NCBI GenBank assembly: GCA_964369965.1
Contig: CAYJGF010000003.1
Coordinates: forward strand, 1-64,000
DNA from: CAYJBH01 sp964369965
GTDB taxonomy: Bacteria > Bacillota > Clostridia > Oscillospirales > Ruminococcaceae
Length of the DNA: 64,000 nt
Reading direction: 5' to 3'
The notes beneath the pieces are model-generated. The model was given only the letters and a program-made list of their open reading frames with translations. It did no database searches and was not told the DNA's origin. Every line of letters starts with the position of its first letter. Position 1 is the stretch's first letter. A program made the translations under genes and the position numbers. Of the stretch, positions 29,501 to 37,098 are shown in pieces.

Positions 29501-30152
29501 TGGCGCCGACAGGGTATACCCTCACACCGTCACCCGTCTCGATATAGCAATCATGTGAAATTGTGTTGAATAGCTCCGTGTCGGTCATCAAGTTCACAAT
29601 ACCGTCCTGCGATATTGAAATTTCGACATAATCCCCGATATCCCTTATATCATCCTCGGAAAAGTGGATGCTGAGCGAATTTGCACGAACTAAGTACTTA
29701 TTGTCCGATAATTTCCAGATATGGTCGCCGAAAACAATATCCCGCGTCGCCATCTCTATCATGTATTCGTCACCGGTTGAAGATATCGGCAATTCACTTG
29801 TGAGATAATAGTTGTTGATAAAATTATCCGAAAGGTCGTTAAAGTCAAGCAAAACGCCGTCTTTGAGGGCGATTATATTATTATCGTTCATGTGGACAAA
29901 GGACTCGTCAAAGACTCTTGTGCTCGCGCCGGTGTTATCCCTGAGCGTGACACTGCCCGTCCTTGATATGGCGTACTGCGAATCCGCCTCAAAGAGGTAC
30001 TGCGAGATTTCACCGCCGTCGCTATTTAAGATGTACCCATCTGAAGCAAACGCAGTCATGCCGGACCGGTTTGAAAAAACAGCGATTGCACCTATCGTCC
30101 CCACCATCGTCAGCAGTGAGGTTATTAAAATAACAATAAGCTTTTTTGACAT
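23577..30152 (-). CDS. large (2191 aa) exoprotein with collagen-like segment, first gene of the F1-like ATPase unit
   Basis: Hydrophobic N-terminus (residues 5-26), then AFASDGY (34-40), which could be a signal-peptidase site or the start of the ectodomain. Residues about 45-255 form the juxtamembrane domain, with FDESFVHMNDNNIIALKDG (81-99) and DNKYLVRANSLSIHF (150-164) aligning with blocks in the partner proteins. Residues 261-335 are a collagen-like Gly-X-Y tract (GLQGEQGEQGNLGETGEVGE). The remaining 1850 residues are many fibronectin-III-like or Ig-like beta modules with motifs such as L.P.T.Y.L and Y.F.V. There is no C-terminal membrane helix or sorting signal. SD GAGGGAT precedes the ATG. 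Being first and in the same transcript suggests it is a core part of the machine. Confidence 0.87.
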   Translation of the reverse strand: MSKKLIVILITSLLTMVGTIGAIAVFSNRSGMTAFASDGYILNSDGGEISQYLFEADSQYAISRTGSVTLRDNTGASTRVFDESFVHMNDNNIIALKDGVLLDFNDLSDNFINNYYLTSELPISSTGDEYMIEMATRDIVFGDHIWKLSDNKYLVRANSLSIHFSEDDIRDIGDYVEISISQDGIVNLMTDTELFNTISHDCYIETGDGVRVYPVGAIVDSGDYQIGLSNLVINPDDSIVLSEDELRRQIVPEINIEAVDGEDGEVGASGLQGEQGEQGNLGETGEVGEDGEEGEGGSVGEGGEVGQQGDSGDGGSSGSKGSVGSTGTQGVSVNVSGSTNAALPSFAITQWKVGSTKVQGEITISDETGRLGVSSGSTGTVTLTAEDGTVINCYPITGIDGTIGGGVEPKFDFTSDLTFYFSTQPEALKPDTKYTLSVVAPYKADDITESIYRREFISRSFITDGSGVVLTEESASEHSLTINVETAKPENLEELQVYMLTAEQNKSFTINAADYLEKVTIDHLGAVTYAHDKDNNTTGVSFNSPFSLTFEETDSGAMTPNTQYYFRMVIKTNDGTGTGLDSLSNFALDLETLKTKATVTGEDDGLADIEVLYNRNTGSMEVSRPVVTDTHGGVVRYNYYCYELNDDGSRVEPAVIIKSALPSDPYEVPFSIDSNKNYEFDVVMVFDDNSKIIEEVIGTTTTPVRIEGAMLPTLTLNAEEDKITYSSLDGNIGMVLDSGSSLEIDPSHPFELQIYADGVQEISMSFDRIDEEVTDTVYTHGVELEKNSDTNYTIQLNLKNLKSDTNYTIRLRGYLNVGTGEALTPMTIGSVSFRTKTNAISTASWTIPTGATGSIDRMLSIQLADDDDKDFTLEKLYNGKVEIGLYVGTSGQSAVGTTHVIAGEDNLKDLFSSTGYHITDDKLGVDAHNSDNSNYMLRIESVVDETYLIESEIGYVNDFTSKVSNRTTNITIIAKAPDLPTRPEEAVSVTPIYNEYAASYGADRNTKLPDDAVIGYTLQAEYNNANRSATSVTYYAFEYEQFYNALQNNKDPIEAVDAQQFKIKISEIFGDEVEPITVLFDRNLGFDGTEGTDANGNKYIHDTIQNRKIYQFEPDSDDFVLDRGYKYVFAYTVEYEIKDENGQVISGADPYPYVGAEYDAAKTSYGVGTHLGTQLGTEVAYVLNSGIISAPLVSPQLFNFLFDVTYDNSTEGSAEIHYKFIDNEVDSTINTTNDITQITFDSNETESSVDINGEALDDDWYKLSVPFKLNGNDDEIVLTPRVEISTYRVDYDDILDKLLADQSSLSKEEEDELYAITYLAEVPVESGYGEYFKSLSAFTVTPKVEADENRIILNLSASDAGSEAFRRLINRIYMLEVTVKSDTTTDPITKTLFLPVNVGGGISTEYHAILPTSEISEFIGKGVDFLLSYKVYYDTGEQGFSLLSTNPYFGLQNTGTRVGTNAQGEAQINYDLGYYIAANGASSNTAPTNSLASLSGSFDMDDLYKSYNAIDTDNSKDSISYRFSTLASMTSANTRYLAVTKNGVDFNTNSGMGYIGNNYFTIKGYAAMSDSDTEDEISSEQIETIIPTVNTATISEEVSLNSYTMNSFAVSAADQINEKNGANPIIHIAFLDLNAYNGATIDLNDIDSTPGYVGNLVTYGEVDAAGKLTGIFKPKDAEKVVEPLAKDTDYLMVFYAELLTGEKTILKESQTSSEARIPFKTLGSIGLAIPEFRGYINNNYFDKYAEGIFTIVNPASDIKITFDIFEADADGKAVESSLLLSSDADKITADVLNIMDYLWVSTGDNYHHSNSFRLNLEPGMDIRDKLVPGKEYVFRITAESTTAGSGEEIKEVKEDIIVIPPQGQTANLIYTTETTATSISFTTTIIDSNYTLMGQRQDSTSNSQMGIYGVRFTYVADDGREIALDTLYDDNSSQNNNPRDFYYTNEIKQVFTLNAGMLDTSSPSYATAKTIFTEGRKFNMYIYAATDSDNDGESLSTGYKATDAADDIYTAEELFGKASATLTLEESVEIFDDVINNFRGVDQIIKDDLKDAELRFRIAEKSGSLSSDDGILINEDLITVSRDLSNLQINFRESFGFLESITENQVFDRVEWDLYGMTTTHDTLSINGVRTHDDAYDDLIKKVTDNLGYDVYAITIPANNLPRGEYTITLKMYLKDDASKVYTVTAKLFDS
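29170..29400 (-). repeat. collagen-like Gly-X-Y coding tract
   Basis: Encodes about 25 Gly-X-Y triplets of the 2191-aa protein, rich in Glu, Gln and Asp and poor in Pro (GEDGEVGASGLQGEQGEQG). Bacterial collagen-like tracts can form trimeric rods without hydroxyproline, though the scarcity of Pro makes a stable triple helix uncertain here. Confidence 0.8.
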
Positions 30153-30196
30153 TTATCCCTCTTGTTCGAATAAAAAATCTATGCAAAACAGCGTTT

Positions 30197-30225
30197 TGTA
30201 TAATTGTACCATAGAAATATGTCAA
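30197..30225 (-). promoter_or_regulatory. sigma-A type promoter of the F1-like ATPase/exoprotein unit
   Basis: On the minus strand: -35 TTGACA (30225-30220), exactly 17 bases, -10 TATACA (30202-30197). It leaves a leader of about 40 bases to the ATG at 30152. No other convincing promoter was seen inside the unit, where gaps between genes are 51 bases or less, so 3724-30152 may be one transcript of about 26.5 kb. Confidence 0.65.
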
Positions 30226-30331
30226 ATTGCAACAATTTTCTGTTATTTTTCTAAACTTTTAATAATATTATTTTTTAGGGTAAATTTTCAAAGCAGATTC
30301 CACGTTGGAATTTACAAATTAAGACTTTTAT

Positions 30332-30361
30332 TTGACATTATACCCATCGGTGTGATATACT
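30332..30361 (+). promoter_or_regulatory. sigma-A type promoter of the 770-aa surface protein
   Basis: -35 TTGACA (30332-30337), 18-base spacer, -10 TATACT (30356-30361). It lies about 100 bases from the divergent promoter of the ATPase unit, so the two may share regulation. Confidence 0.6.
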
Positions 30362-30400
30362 TTATAGGAATATTTATACAATTAGTTTGTCGGAACAGGT

Positions 30401-32713
30401 TTGAGAAAACACATTATGAGGATAAGGGAATTGAAATACAAAATTTTGTTGGGCATACTCGCCTTGTGCTTGTTTGCTGTGCTGTTGCCGCTCGGTGTTT
30501 TTGCACAAAATGGGGGTGCGGCGCAAAGTTTTAGCTTTACGGTAGACACAACACGCGATGGGACAGACACCACCGACGTGACATTCTCAATCCCCCTTTC
30601 GGGTGGTTCGGGAACGGATACAGACTATAATAATAATAATAATTTTGGCAAACCCTATAACTGGAGTATAGATTGGGGTGACGGAAGTGCAGCTCAAATT
30701 ATATCAAACATTGACAGTGGAGCGCCTCAAAACGCAGTAGACTCCGCCGGCATTGAACACAACTACTCATCCTCCGGCACCTACACCATAACCATCACCA
30801 ACAATGCGTCATCAAACGACGCGTGGCTTGCGGCTTTTGGGTTTTCAAACATTTTTAACGGTGCAAACGTCGGCACAAATAAAGAAAAAGTTGTAGCAAT
30901 AAATTCTGCCATCACCCCCGAAATGACACGCACAGCCAACCAAATAACAGGCACAAGCACTGCACCAAACTTTGAATGGGCATATGCTTTTTCCAATTGC
31001 AAAAGGTTAAAAAACACCGGCGCCGGTTTCACGTCCGGTTGGGGGGCTGTTAAAACGATAGGAGATCATTTTGCCTCTTCTATGTTTCGCGAGTGCAACT
31101 CTCTCACAAGCACCGGCGATGATTTCAACCTGCCACAGTCACCTGTGCTTGCATCGATAGGAGATTATTTTGCCGATTCTATGTTTTACAGTTGCACCTC
31201 TCTTGCAAGCATGGGCGATGATTTCAACCTGCCACAGTCGCCTGTGCTTGCATCGATAGGATCAAATTTTGCCAATTCTATGTTTCACCAATGCGAAGTT
31301 CTTTCAAGCATGGGCGATAAATTGACCCTGCCACAGTCGCCTGCGCTTGCATCGATAGGAAATGGTTTTGCGTATAGTATGTTTCACAATTGCAAAGCTC
31401 TCGCAAGCATTAAAGACAACTTCAACCTCCCACAGTCGACTGTGCTTACAACGATAGGAAATAGTTTTGCCAATGCTATGTTTTCCGGTTGCACCTCTCT
31501 TGCAAGCATGGGGGAAAATTTTAACCTCCCACAGTCCGATAAACTCACAACGATAGGAGATAATCTTGCCTCTTATATGTTTCTTAATGCCGGCAACAAC
31601 CTCATCGTCAACGATGTCTTTAGGTTCCCTACGCTAACCCAAACTCAAATAAACCAAACTGGAATGTTTTATTATGTATTTCTCAATACAGGGCTTGCAC
31701 AAAATCAAAACCGGAGTGCACAGTCTATTATAAACGGAAATCCGGTTCCGTACGAACCAAGAGAAACTTTCATTAATCAATCTGCCGCATTTTCCGATTT
31801 TAATATCCTCCCCACAAATTGGGGCGATAATGCCAGCCCAACTACCGACATTTGGACGGTTACGTTTGCAAACAACACAACACAAGGCGTTAATCCCACC
31901 TACATGCCACCTGCGCAAGGCGTTATAAAAAACAGCACGATGGGCAAGCCGGCAACACCCGAGGCAACGAATTTTATCTTTATCGATTGGTATACCGACG
32001 ATCTATTGACAAAGCCATATGATTATAGTCAGCCGGTAACCGAGAGTTTTACACTATATGCCGGCTGGGGATATAAGGTTGCATTTGAGACAAACGGCGG
32101 AACTGCCGTCGATACTCAAACAGTTATTTCGGGAAGAGCGCCGAGCGTGCCGACAACACCCACAAAGCAGGGGATGGTATTTGTCGGTTGGTACAAAGAT
32201 GCCGCCCTGACAAACCCTTATAACTTCGACACGGCGCTAAACGAGAGTGTAACGCTATACGCGAGTTGGGCAACCCCTAACTACGGCATAAGTTTAACCC
32301 CTGCTGTTGATCATACCTTCACCCCTGCGGTGGTGGGCTACGGTGAACAGCAAGGCCACGGTATTATTGTAACGAATACAGGCAACCAACCCACAGGGCA
32401 ACTGACGATAACATTAAGCGGCACAAACAAGGGCAATTTCAATACGGATACAACAACGATCACATCGATATCGACAACAGACGATACCGCTACATTTTTT
32501 GTGAGACCGAATGTAGGCCTCGCGGCGGGAACCTATACGGCAACGGTAACGGTGAGCGGTCAAAATAATATCTCGCAGAGTTTTAACATAAGTTTTACGG
32601 TAACCCCCACGTCATCAACACCGGCCACAACAACAATGCTCGCACCGCAAACAGGGGTGTATGGTCAAACCGAATGTGTCATTCAAAAGTCTACTTATGG
32701 GTGTCGAGATTAA
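30401..32713 (+). CDS. secreted BspA/DUF285-like repeat surface protein with InlB-type repeats
   Basis: TTG start at 30401 (or ATG at 30416); signal peptide ends about GVFA. A PKD-like segment (WSIDWGDGS...YSSSGTYTITI) is followed by about five 33-residue repeats of the pattern NLPQSPVLASIGDxFAxSMF then xxCxxLxSMGD, resembling BspA/DUF285 surface repeats. Two InlB-type repeats (FIDWYTDD...LYAGW and FVGWYKDA...LYASW) and a beta domain (YGISLTP...GLAAGTYTATVTVSG) shared with the 909-aa protein complete it. It ends APQTG plus an 18-residue hydrophilic tail, so the sortase-type PQTG lacks the membrane helix that should follow. Likely an adhesin-like protein; ligand unknown. Confidence 0.82.
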   Translation: MRKHIMRIRELKYKILLGILALCLFAVLLPLGVFAQNGGAAQSFSFTVDTTRDGTDTTDVTFSIPLSGGSGTDTDYNNNNNFGKPYNWSIDWGDGSAAQIISNIDSGAPQNAVDSAGIEHNYSSSGTYTITITNNASSNDAWLAAFGFSNIFNGANVGTNKEKVVAINSAITPEMTRTANQITGTSTAPNFEWAYAFSNCKRLKNTGAGFTSGWGAVKTIGDHFASSMFRECNSLTSTGDDFNLPQSPVLASIGDYFADSMFYSCTSLASMGDDFNLPQSPVLASIGSNFANSMFHQCEVLSSMGDKLTLPQSPALASIGNGFAYSMFHNCKALASIKDNFNLPQSTVLTTIGNSFANAMFSGCTSLASMGENFNLPQSDKLTTIGDNLASYMFLNAGNNLIVNDVFRFPTLTQTQINQTGMFYYVFLNTGLAQNQNRSAQSIINGNPVPYEPRETFINQSAAFSDFNILPTNWGDNASPTTDIWTVTFANNTTQGVNPTYMPPAQGVIKNSTMGKPATPEATNFIFIDWYTDDLLTKPYDYSQPVTESFTLYAGWGYKVAFETNGGTAVDTQTVISGRAPSVPTTPTKQGMVFVGWYKDAALTNPYNFDTALNESVTLYASWATPNYGISLTPAVDHTFTPAVVGYGEQQGHGIIVTNTGNQPTGQLTITLSGTNKGNFNTDTTTITSISTTDDTATFFVRPNVGLAAGTYTATVTVSGQNNISQSFNISFTVTPTSSTPATTTMLAPQTGVYGQTECVIQKSTYGCRD
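31090..31560 (+). repeat. 99-base coding repeats (33-aa units)
   Basis: Units start near 31127, 31226, 31325, 31424 and 31523, each beginning with codons for NLPQS or TLPQS. The 99-base period is exact between the first copies. They encode the BspA-like repeats of the 770-aa protein. Confidence 0.85.
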
Positions 32714-32736
32714 TTTAGATTGCATCAAATCCGACG

Positions 32737-32757
32737 GAATGGTCAAGACCATTCTTT
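32737..32757 (+). terminator. weak hairpin terminator
   Basis: GAATGGT (32737-32743) pairs with ACCATTC (32748-32754) around CAAG, followed by TTT. It sits in the 123-base gap between the convergent 770-aa and transglutaminase genes. Confidence 0.4.
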
Positions 32758-32836
32758 ACAACCAACAGTCAAGTTTTCGCAGACATAAGGTAGTAGGTAC
32801 ATTCCTCGCCATAAAGCCGCGATAATAAATTTTAGC

Positions 32837-35029
32837 TTAAATATAAAACCGCTTTTTCACCATCTCGTATACCCTATCTCGAAAGGCAATAACTTTTTCT
32901 GTGTCAATCTGTTCGGTTTTGGAATAATAGTGCTGTTCAATCGCCTTTATGACCTGCATCAGTTGGTCATGTTCATTTTGCATGTTTAAAACTTGTTCGA
33001 CCTTGATGAAAAATTCTCGCACCGTCTCACTTTTTTGCCGTACTAACCCAAGGCGTTTTAACAGCCGAAATAGTGTGTTTATTATAACCTCTGCCTCTCT
33101 TGATGCCATTATTTTGTCGGTGTATTTTCGCCTTATAATCAGGGTTGATACAACAACCGCAAATATTGTCATGAGAATAGCCGCCGATATAATCAAAACC
33201 TCAAAACTTTCTGTGTGCATATCGCTCGTTTGGTCTGCTAACGGGAGTTCTATATTAAATTCGTCCGTTATCCCCTGCTGTTCTCCCTCGCCGACATACA
33301 TAATGGCGAGGGGATTTTCAAAGAGCATACCGTCCGTACGCTCCTGCGCACTCGGCGTCGGTTCCATTGTTATAAAGCCGAGTCCGCCGATATACACCTC
33401 TACCCATGCGTGTCGCTCATAGTCCGAGACCACCACCGTGTCCTCCCCCTCGCTCGGCACCACATGGTACCCAACAACATATCTGCACGGCACATCAAGT
33501 GCACGCAAAAGCACATACATGGAGGTTGCGAAAGAGGTGCAGTATCCCCTCTTTTGTTCAAATAAAAAGCTGTCCACAAAATCATCACCGATCATGGCAC
33601 CCGGTGTCTTGCTGTAAAAAAAATCGGAACGCAGATAGTTTTGCACCGTCAGTGCGGTCAGATAATCGGTCAACGGCTCCACAAAATGAGCATTTTCGTT
33701 ACGACTGCGGTAGGAGCTTAAAAAATAGTCGGAATATCGCCCGAGCGAGTCTGCAAGCTCCATGGTGCGGTCGGTAATCGTGTCCGGCAGCTCACCCAGT
33801 GCCGACGGTGGTATATCCCCCTCATCATAGGGCGCTGTCATCTGAACGATGGTTCGCATTATGCCCATGACATCCTCCTTGGTGTCGACATATTCCACCT
33901 CAAACCTGTCGCCCTCAATAAAATACTCATCAAAAAGGACGTTCTCATTTAAATCAGCAGAAAAATTGCCACGATACACATCAATATCGGAGATATTGGC
34001 ATCAATTGGCAGATATCTGCTGTTGTAGTTTGTCATGTTTATCACATAGCTATCATGAACAGTATCGACAAGGTCCATATAGGGCTGAACCTGCGAGGTA
34101 AATTCATCATATTGCAGTTGTTCCGACGATACAAAGCCGTTGCCGGTGTATCGCTCAAACACCTGTGTCCTAAGATAAAGTGGTTTTTGTGTCTCTACCG
34201 TGAAATTTATAATCCCCGTCTGATGGAGGTTGCCGCCTAAGTGGTCATAATTATCGTCGATGCTGTTCCTCTCGGAGGTCATCCTCGCAAACAGTGATAC
34301 ATCACCTGTGAGATTGTCCGCTACATCTTCAACAAAATCGTTGACACTCTCGGAGCGCATATCCTCCGGCATTATCGGGATGACCGCAATTAAAGCGGTG
34401 CTTAGCAATAAAACAGGAAATACTGTCTTTGCCTGAAGTTTTAAATAGCCGTCCATCGGTTTGTGAAAACGCATCTTATTATAGTGCGCACGCAAAAAAA
34501 TATAACACAATAACGGCAGTGAGAGGAGGAATAAAACCTCCGCCCCTCCCCCCTCTCGAGCGCACGCGACAAACCATATTATAACGGGAACAAGAATAAA
34601 AAAGCTGAGCTTGAACCATCTTTTTAGAATAAAATAAGGTGAAATTAAAACAAACACAATTAATATTACACCGAGGGAATAAAAATAACCGTACTGTTCA
34701 TTTAAAAAAAGTGAGGCGGTCGGTGTGAAGTCATCAAACAGCGCGGCAGATTGCACTACAGAATTAAAACCGAATAACCGCCCAAACAAAAATATCGACG
34801 CCGTTATTGCCGATATTGAGATTATAAACACCTTTAAATTTATTGTGATTAACACAAAAGCGCACCACAACAACATATTGCCGACGATTATTTCAACATA
34901 AAAGTTAAAATCAAGCCCCGGTATCATCAAAAAATATGCGCATATGCAAAGGGTGGTTAACAGCGCGAACACAGCACCATCCGCCAAAAGGACGGTTATC
35001 CTGTGTTGTTTGTTGCGATTGTCTTTCAT
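32837..35029 (-). CDS. membrane protein with extracellular transglutaminase-like domain
   Basis: 730 aa. About six membrane helices in the first 210 residues, a large extracellular part with a transglutaminase-like core, one further helix (about 620-645) and a cytoplasmic C-terminus. The catalytic triad is visible: Cys in KRGYCTSFATSMYVLLRALD, His in ERHAWVEVYI, acidic residue in TMEPTPSA. This is the usual partner of MoxR and DUF58 proteins; members are thought to act on cell-surface proteins, but the substrate is not known. The start overlaps the DUF58 stop by 4 bases, showing translational coupling. It is the last gene of the operon. Confidence 0.9.
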   Translation of the reverse strand: MKDNRNKQHRITVLLADGAVFALLTTLCICAYFLMIPGLDFNFYVEIIVGNMLLWCAFVLITINLKVFIISISAITASIFLFGRLFGFNSVVQSAALFDDFTPTASLFLNEQYGYFYSLGVILIVFVLISPYFILKRWFKLSFFILVPVIIWFVACAREGGGAEVLFLLSLPLLCYIFLRAHYNKMRFHKPMDGYLKLQAKTVFPVLLLSTALIAVIPIMPEDMRSESVNDFVEDVADNLTGDVSLFARMTSERNSIDDNYDHLGGNLHQTGIINFTVETQKPLYLRTQVFERYTGNGFVSSEQLQYDEFTSQVQPYMDLVDTVHDSYVINMTNYNSRYLPIDANISDIDVYRGNFSADLNENVLFDEYFIEGDRFEVEYVDTKEDVMGIMRTIVQMTAPYDEGDIPPSALGELPDTITDRTMELADSLGRYSDYFLSSYRSRNENAHFVEPLTDYLTALTVQNYLRSDFFYSKTPGAMIGDDFVDSFLFEQKRGYCTSFATSMYVLLRALDVPCRYVVGYHVVPSEGEDTVVVSDYERHAWVEVYIGGLGFITMEPTPSAQERTDGMLFENPLAIMYVGEGEQQGITDEFNIELPLADQTSDMHTESFEVLIISAAILMTIFAVVVSTLIIRRKYTDKIMASREAEVIINTLFRLLKRLGLVRQKSETVREFFIKVEQVLNMQNEHDQLMQVIKAIEQHYYSKTEQIDTEKVIAFRDRVYEMVKKRFYI

Positions 35030-36156
35030 ACCTCTATTTCACTAAGCATTCCTGCGTCTGCTGTCATAATTTCGCTATCTATGTTCTTTTTTAGCAACTC
35101 CTGCGTCTTTTCATTTTTTATGCTAAGATATATCATACTGCCAACGGGCAGACGATGGAGTGAATTTTTATTAATGATATCGTTGTGGTGCGAGATTATC
35201 AAAGCGGTCGGGAGTTCAGTGTCGATATCGTCTAAACGGTAATTCACGTTTTCACCGTAATCATACCCTGCAATATCAAGCGAAAGTGTGTCAAAGGAGT
35301 CGCTGTCGTAAATTTTTTTAAATCCGTTGGTGATATACAGTATCAATATCTGACCACCGATACCCCTGTAATAATTGTTGACGGCAAGTACCCCCTCCGC
35401 CACTGCGGTAAGGTCCTTTTGGTCATAACTATCCACAAATATGTTATAAATTACGCTCTCGCTAACGCCGAGGCGATAGTCCTTGACGATGGTTTTTTTC
35501 CTCATGACGGATTTTTTGTAGTTGATGAGTGAGAGTGGGTCGCCTTGCACATATTCCCTATTCCCGACAAGCTCATTAAATCCGGTTTTATAAAGTTCAA
35601 ACGAGCCTTTTTGTATCCGTTGGTTTTTTATTTTTTCGGACTCTATGTTAAGCCGCCTTGTTATCGGCACAACAAGGCATTCAAGATTATTGTTGTATGT
35701 TTTATCTATATTTTTATATAAACAAAATAGTCCGAGGGCACTTTTCAGATATATTCGCTCTGCTGAAATGATTTTTTTTCCTACCTCCTTTTGAGGCAGT
35801 TTAACATGGCAATCTTGAAAAAAAGAGCGGTATTTGAGCTTATTATCCTCTCTATAACAAAGTGTTGTCTGTAAAGCCCCAAACCTTTTCACATCCACAC
35901 TTAACAAAATCTCGCTGTAACAGGGGATAACATCGGTGGATACAGCCTGCACCGTCTCGATACGAAGATAAAAAAACACAAAAAGCAAAAGATCAATTAT
36001 CAAAACACCGACAAGAAAAAATACAAATAACCAAAGTATGCTGTTGCCGGTATATAGAGCTAAGGTGGTGACAACGGCAAAAAGCAACACAAATAGATTA
36101 AAAACAGATCGTGGTTTTTTGTTGATTCTATCCTTTTTATTACGCCTTTTACCCAT
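35026..36156 (-). CDS. DUF58 family membrane protein
   Basis: 376 aa. Two N-terminal membrane helices (about 17-60), then a cytoplasmic domain with the family motif VGNREYVQGDPLSLINYKKS. Part of the domain resembles a von Willebrand A fold. DUF58 proteins occur with MoxR AAA+ ATPases and transglutaminase-like proteins and are believed to be MoxR clients or adaptors. It overlaps moxR by 8 bases and the transglutaminase gene by 4 bases. Confidence 0.9.
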   Translation of the reverse strand: MGKRRNKKDRINKKPRSVFNLFVLLFAVVTTLALYTGNSILWLFVFFLVGVLIIDLLLFVFFYLRIETVQAVSTDVIPCYSEILLSVDVKRFGALQTTLCYREDNKLKYRSFFQDCHVKLPQKEVGKKIISAERIYLKSALGLFCLYKNIDKTYNNNLECLVVPITRRLNIESEKIKNQRIQKGSFELYKTGFNELVGNREYVQGDPLSLINYKKSVMRKKTIVKDYRLGVSESVIYNIFVDSYDQKDLTAVAEGVLAVNNYYRGIGGQILILYITNGFKKIYDSDSFDTLSLDIAGYDYGENVNYRLDDIDTELPTALIISHHNDIINKNSLHRLPVGSMIYLSIKNEKTQELLKKNIDSEIMTADAGMLSEIEV

Positions 36157-37084
36157 GATGTTTTTGATTTTTTATGGGTATCTCGGCGACAATCTCATCA
36201 ATAAGCGACCTTGTGAACTGTGTGTTTTGTATACCTTTAAGTTGAAATGTGAGTGTTATGCGGTGGGATAATACACACGCGGCAAGCGCCTTGACATCGT
36301 CCGGTATTACAAAATCACGACCCAACAACATAGCCCTCGCCTTAGCGCACCGAAGCAGCACCAGCGATGCGCGCGGTGAGCAGCCGAGTGATATTTTTTG
36401 ATGCGCTCTTGTTGCGGTAATAATGTCAACAATATACCGCATGACCGAATTCTCGACATGGATATTTTCAGCCCCCCTTTGTAGTTTTTGCAACTCCCCT
36501 TTTGATAGCACCGGTGTGGCGACCGGCGCATTATCCGCAACGGCAAAACGCCGGAGTATGGTCAACTCCTCCTCAATATCGGGATAACCCATAGTTATTT
36601 TCATGGTGAAACGGTCGAGTTGCGCCTCCGGCAAGGGGGCGGTGCCGACATTTTCGATGGGGTTTTGTGTCGCTATGACCATAAAGGGGGACGGGACATC
36701 GAATACCTCACCGTCCACAGTAACCCTATTTTCCTCCATGACCTCCAGCAATGCGGACTGGGTTTTCGGCGTCGCTCGGTTTATTTCGTCCACCAGCAGA
36801 AGATTGGTTATGACAGGTCCCTCGATATATCGTTTAGTCCCCGTGTTAATGTCAAAAAGGCTGAATCCGAGTATATCACCCGGCATAATATCGGGTGTGC
36901 ATTGCACCCGTTTATAATCAATGTTGCACGCAGAGGCGACCGACGAGGCAAGCAAAGTTTTGCCCACGCCCGGCACATCTTCAATGAGCAGATGCCCACC
37001 GGCAAGTGCACATACAGCGGTCAAAAAAACCGAGTTTTGATCGCCGGCAATAATATTTGACAGTTCTTCCAGTACCCTTTTCAT
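36149..37084 (-). CDS. MoxR-type AAA+ ATPase
   Basis: 311 aa, the normal length for MoxR. Walker A GVGKT (39-43), Walker B LLVDEINRATPKTQSALLEV, sensor IATQNPIE and the lid domain with GCSPRASLVLL are all present. MoxR proteins act as chaperones in the assembly or activation of partner protein complexes, here presumably DUF58 and the transglutaminase-like protein encoded downstream. It lies 14 bases after the lipoprotein gene. Confidence 0.93.
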   Translation of the reverse strand: MKRVLEELSNIIAGDQNSVFLTAVCALAGGHLLIEDVPGVGKTLLASSVASACNIDYKRVQCTPDIMPGDILGFSLFDINTGTKRYIEGPVITNLLLVDEINRATPKTQSALLEVMEENRVTVDGEVFDVPSPFMVIATQNPIENVGTAPLPEAQLDRFTMKITMGYPDIEEELTILRRFAVADNAPVATPVLSKGELQKLQRGAENIHVENSVMRYIVDIITATRAHQKISLGCSPRASLVLLRCAKARAMLLGRDFVIPDDVKALAACVLSHRITLTFQLKGIQNTQFTRSLIDEIVAEIPIKNQKHHG

Positions 37085-37098
37085 TATATATACTTCTT

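Noticed and set aside
31090..31560. CRISPR-like array
   Set aside because: The 99-base repeats are coding and in frame (33-aa units), with no spacers or cas genes.
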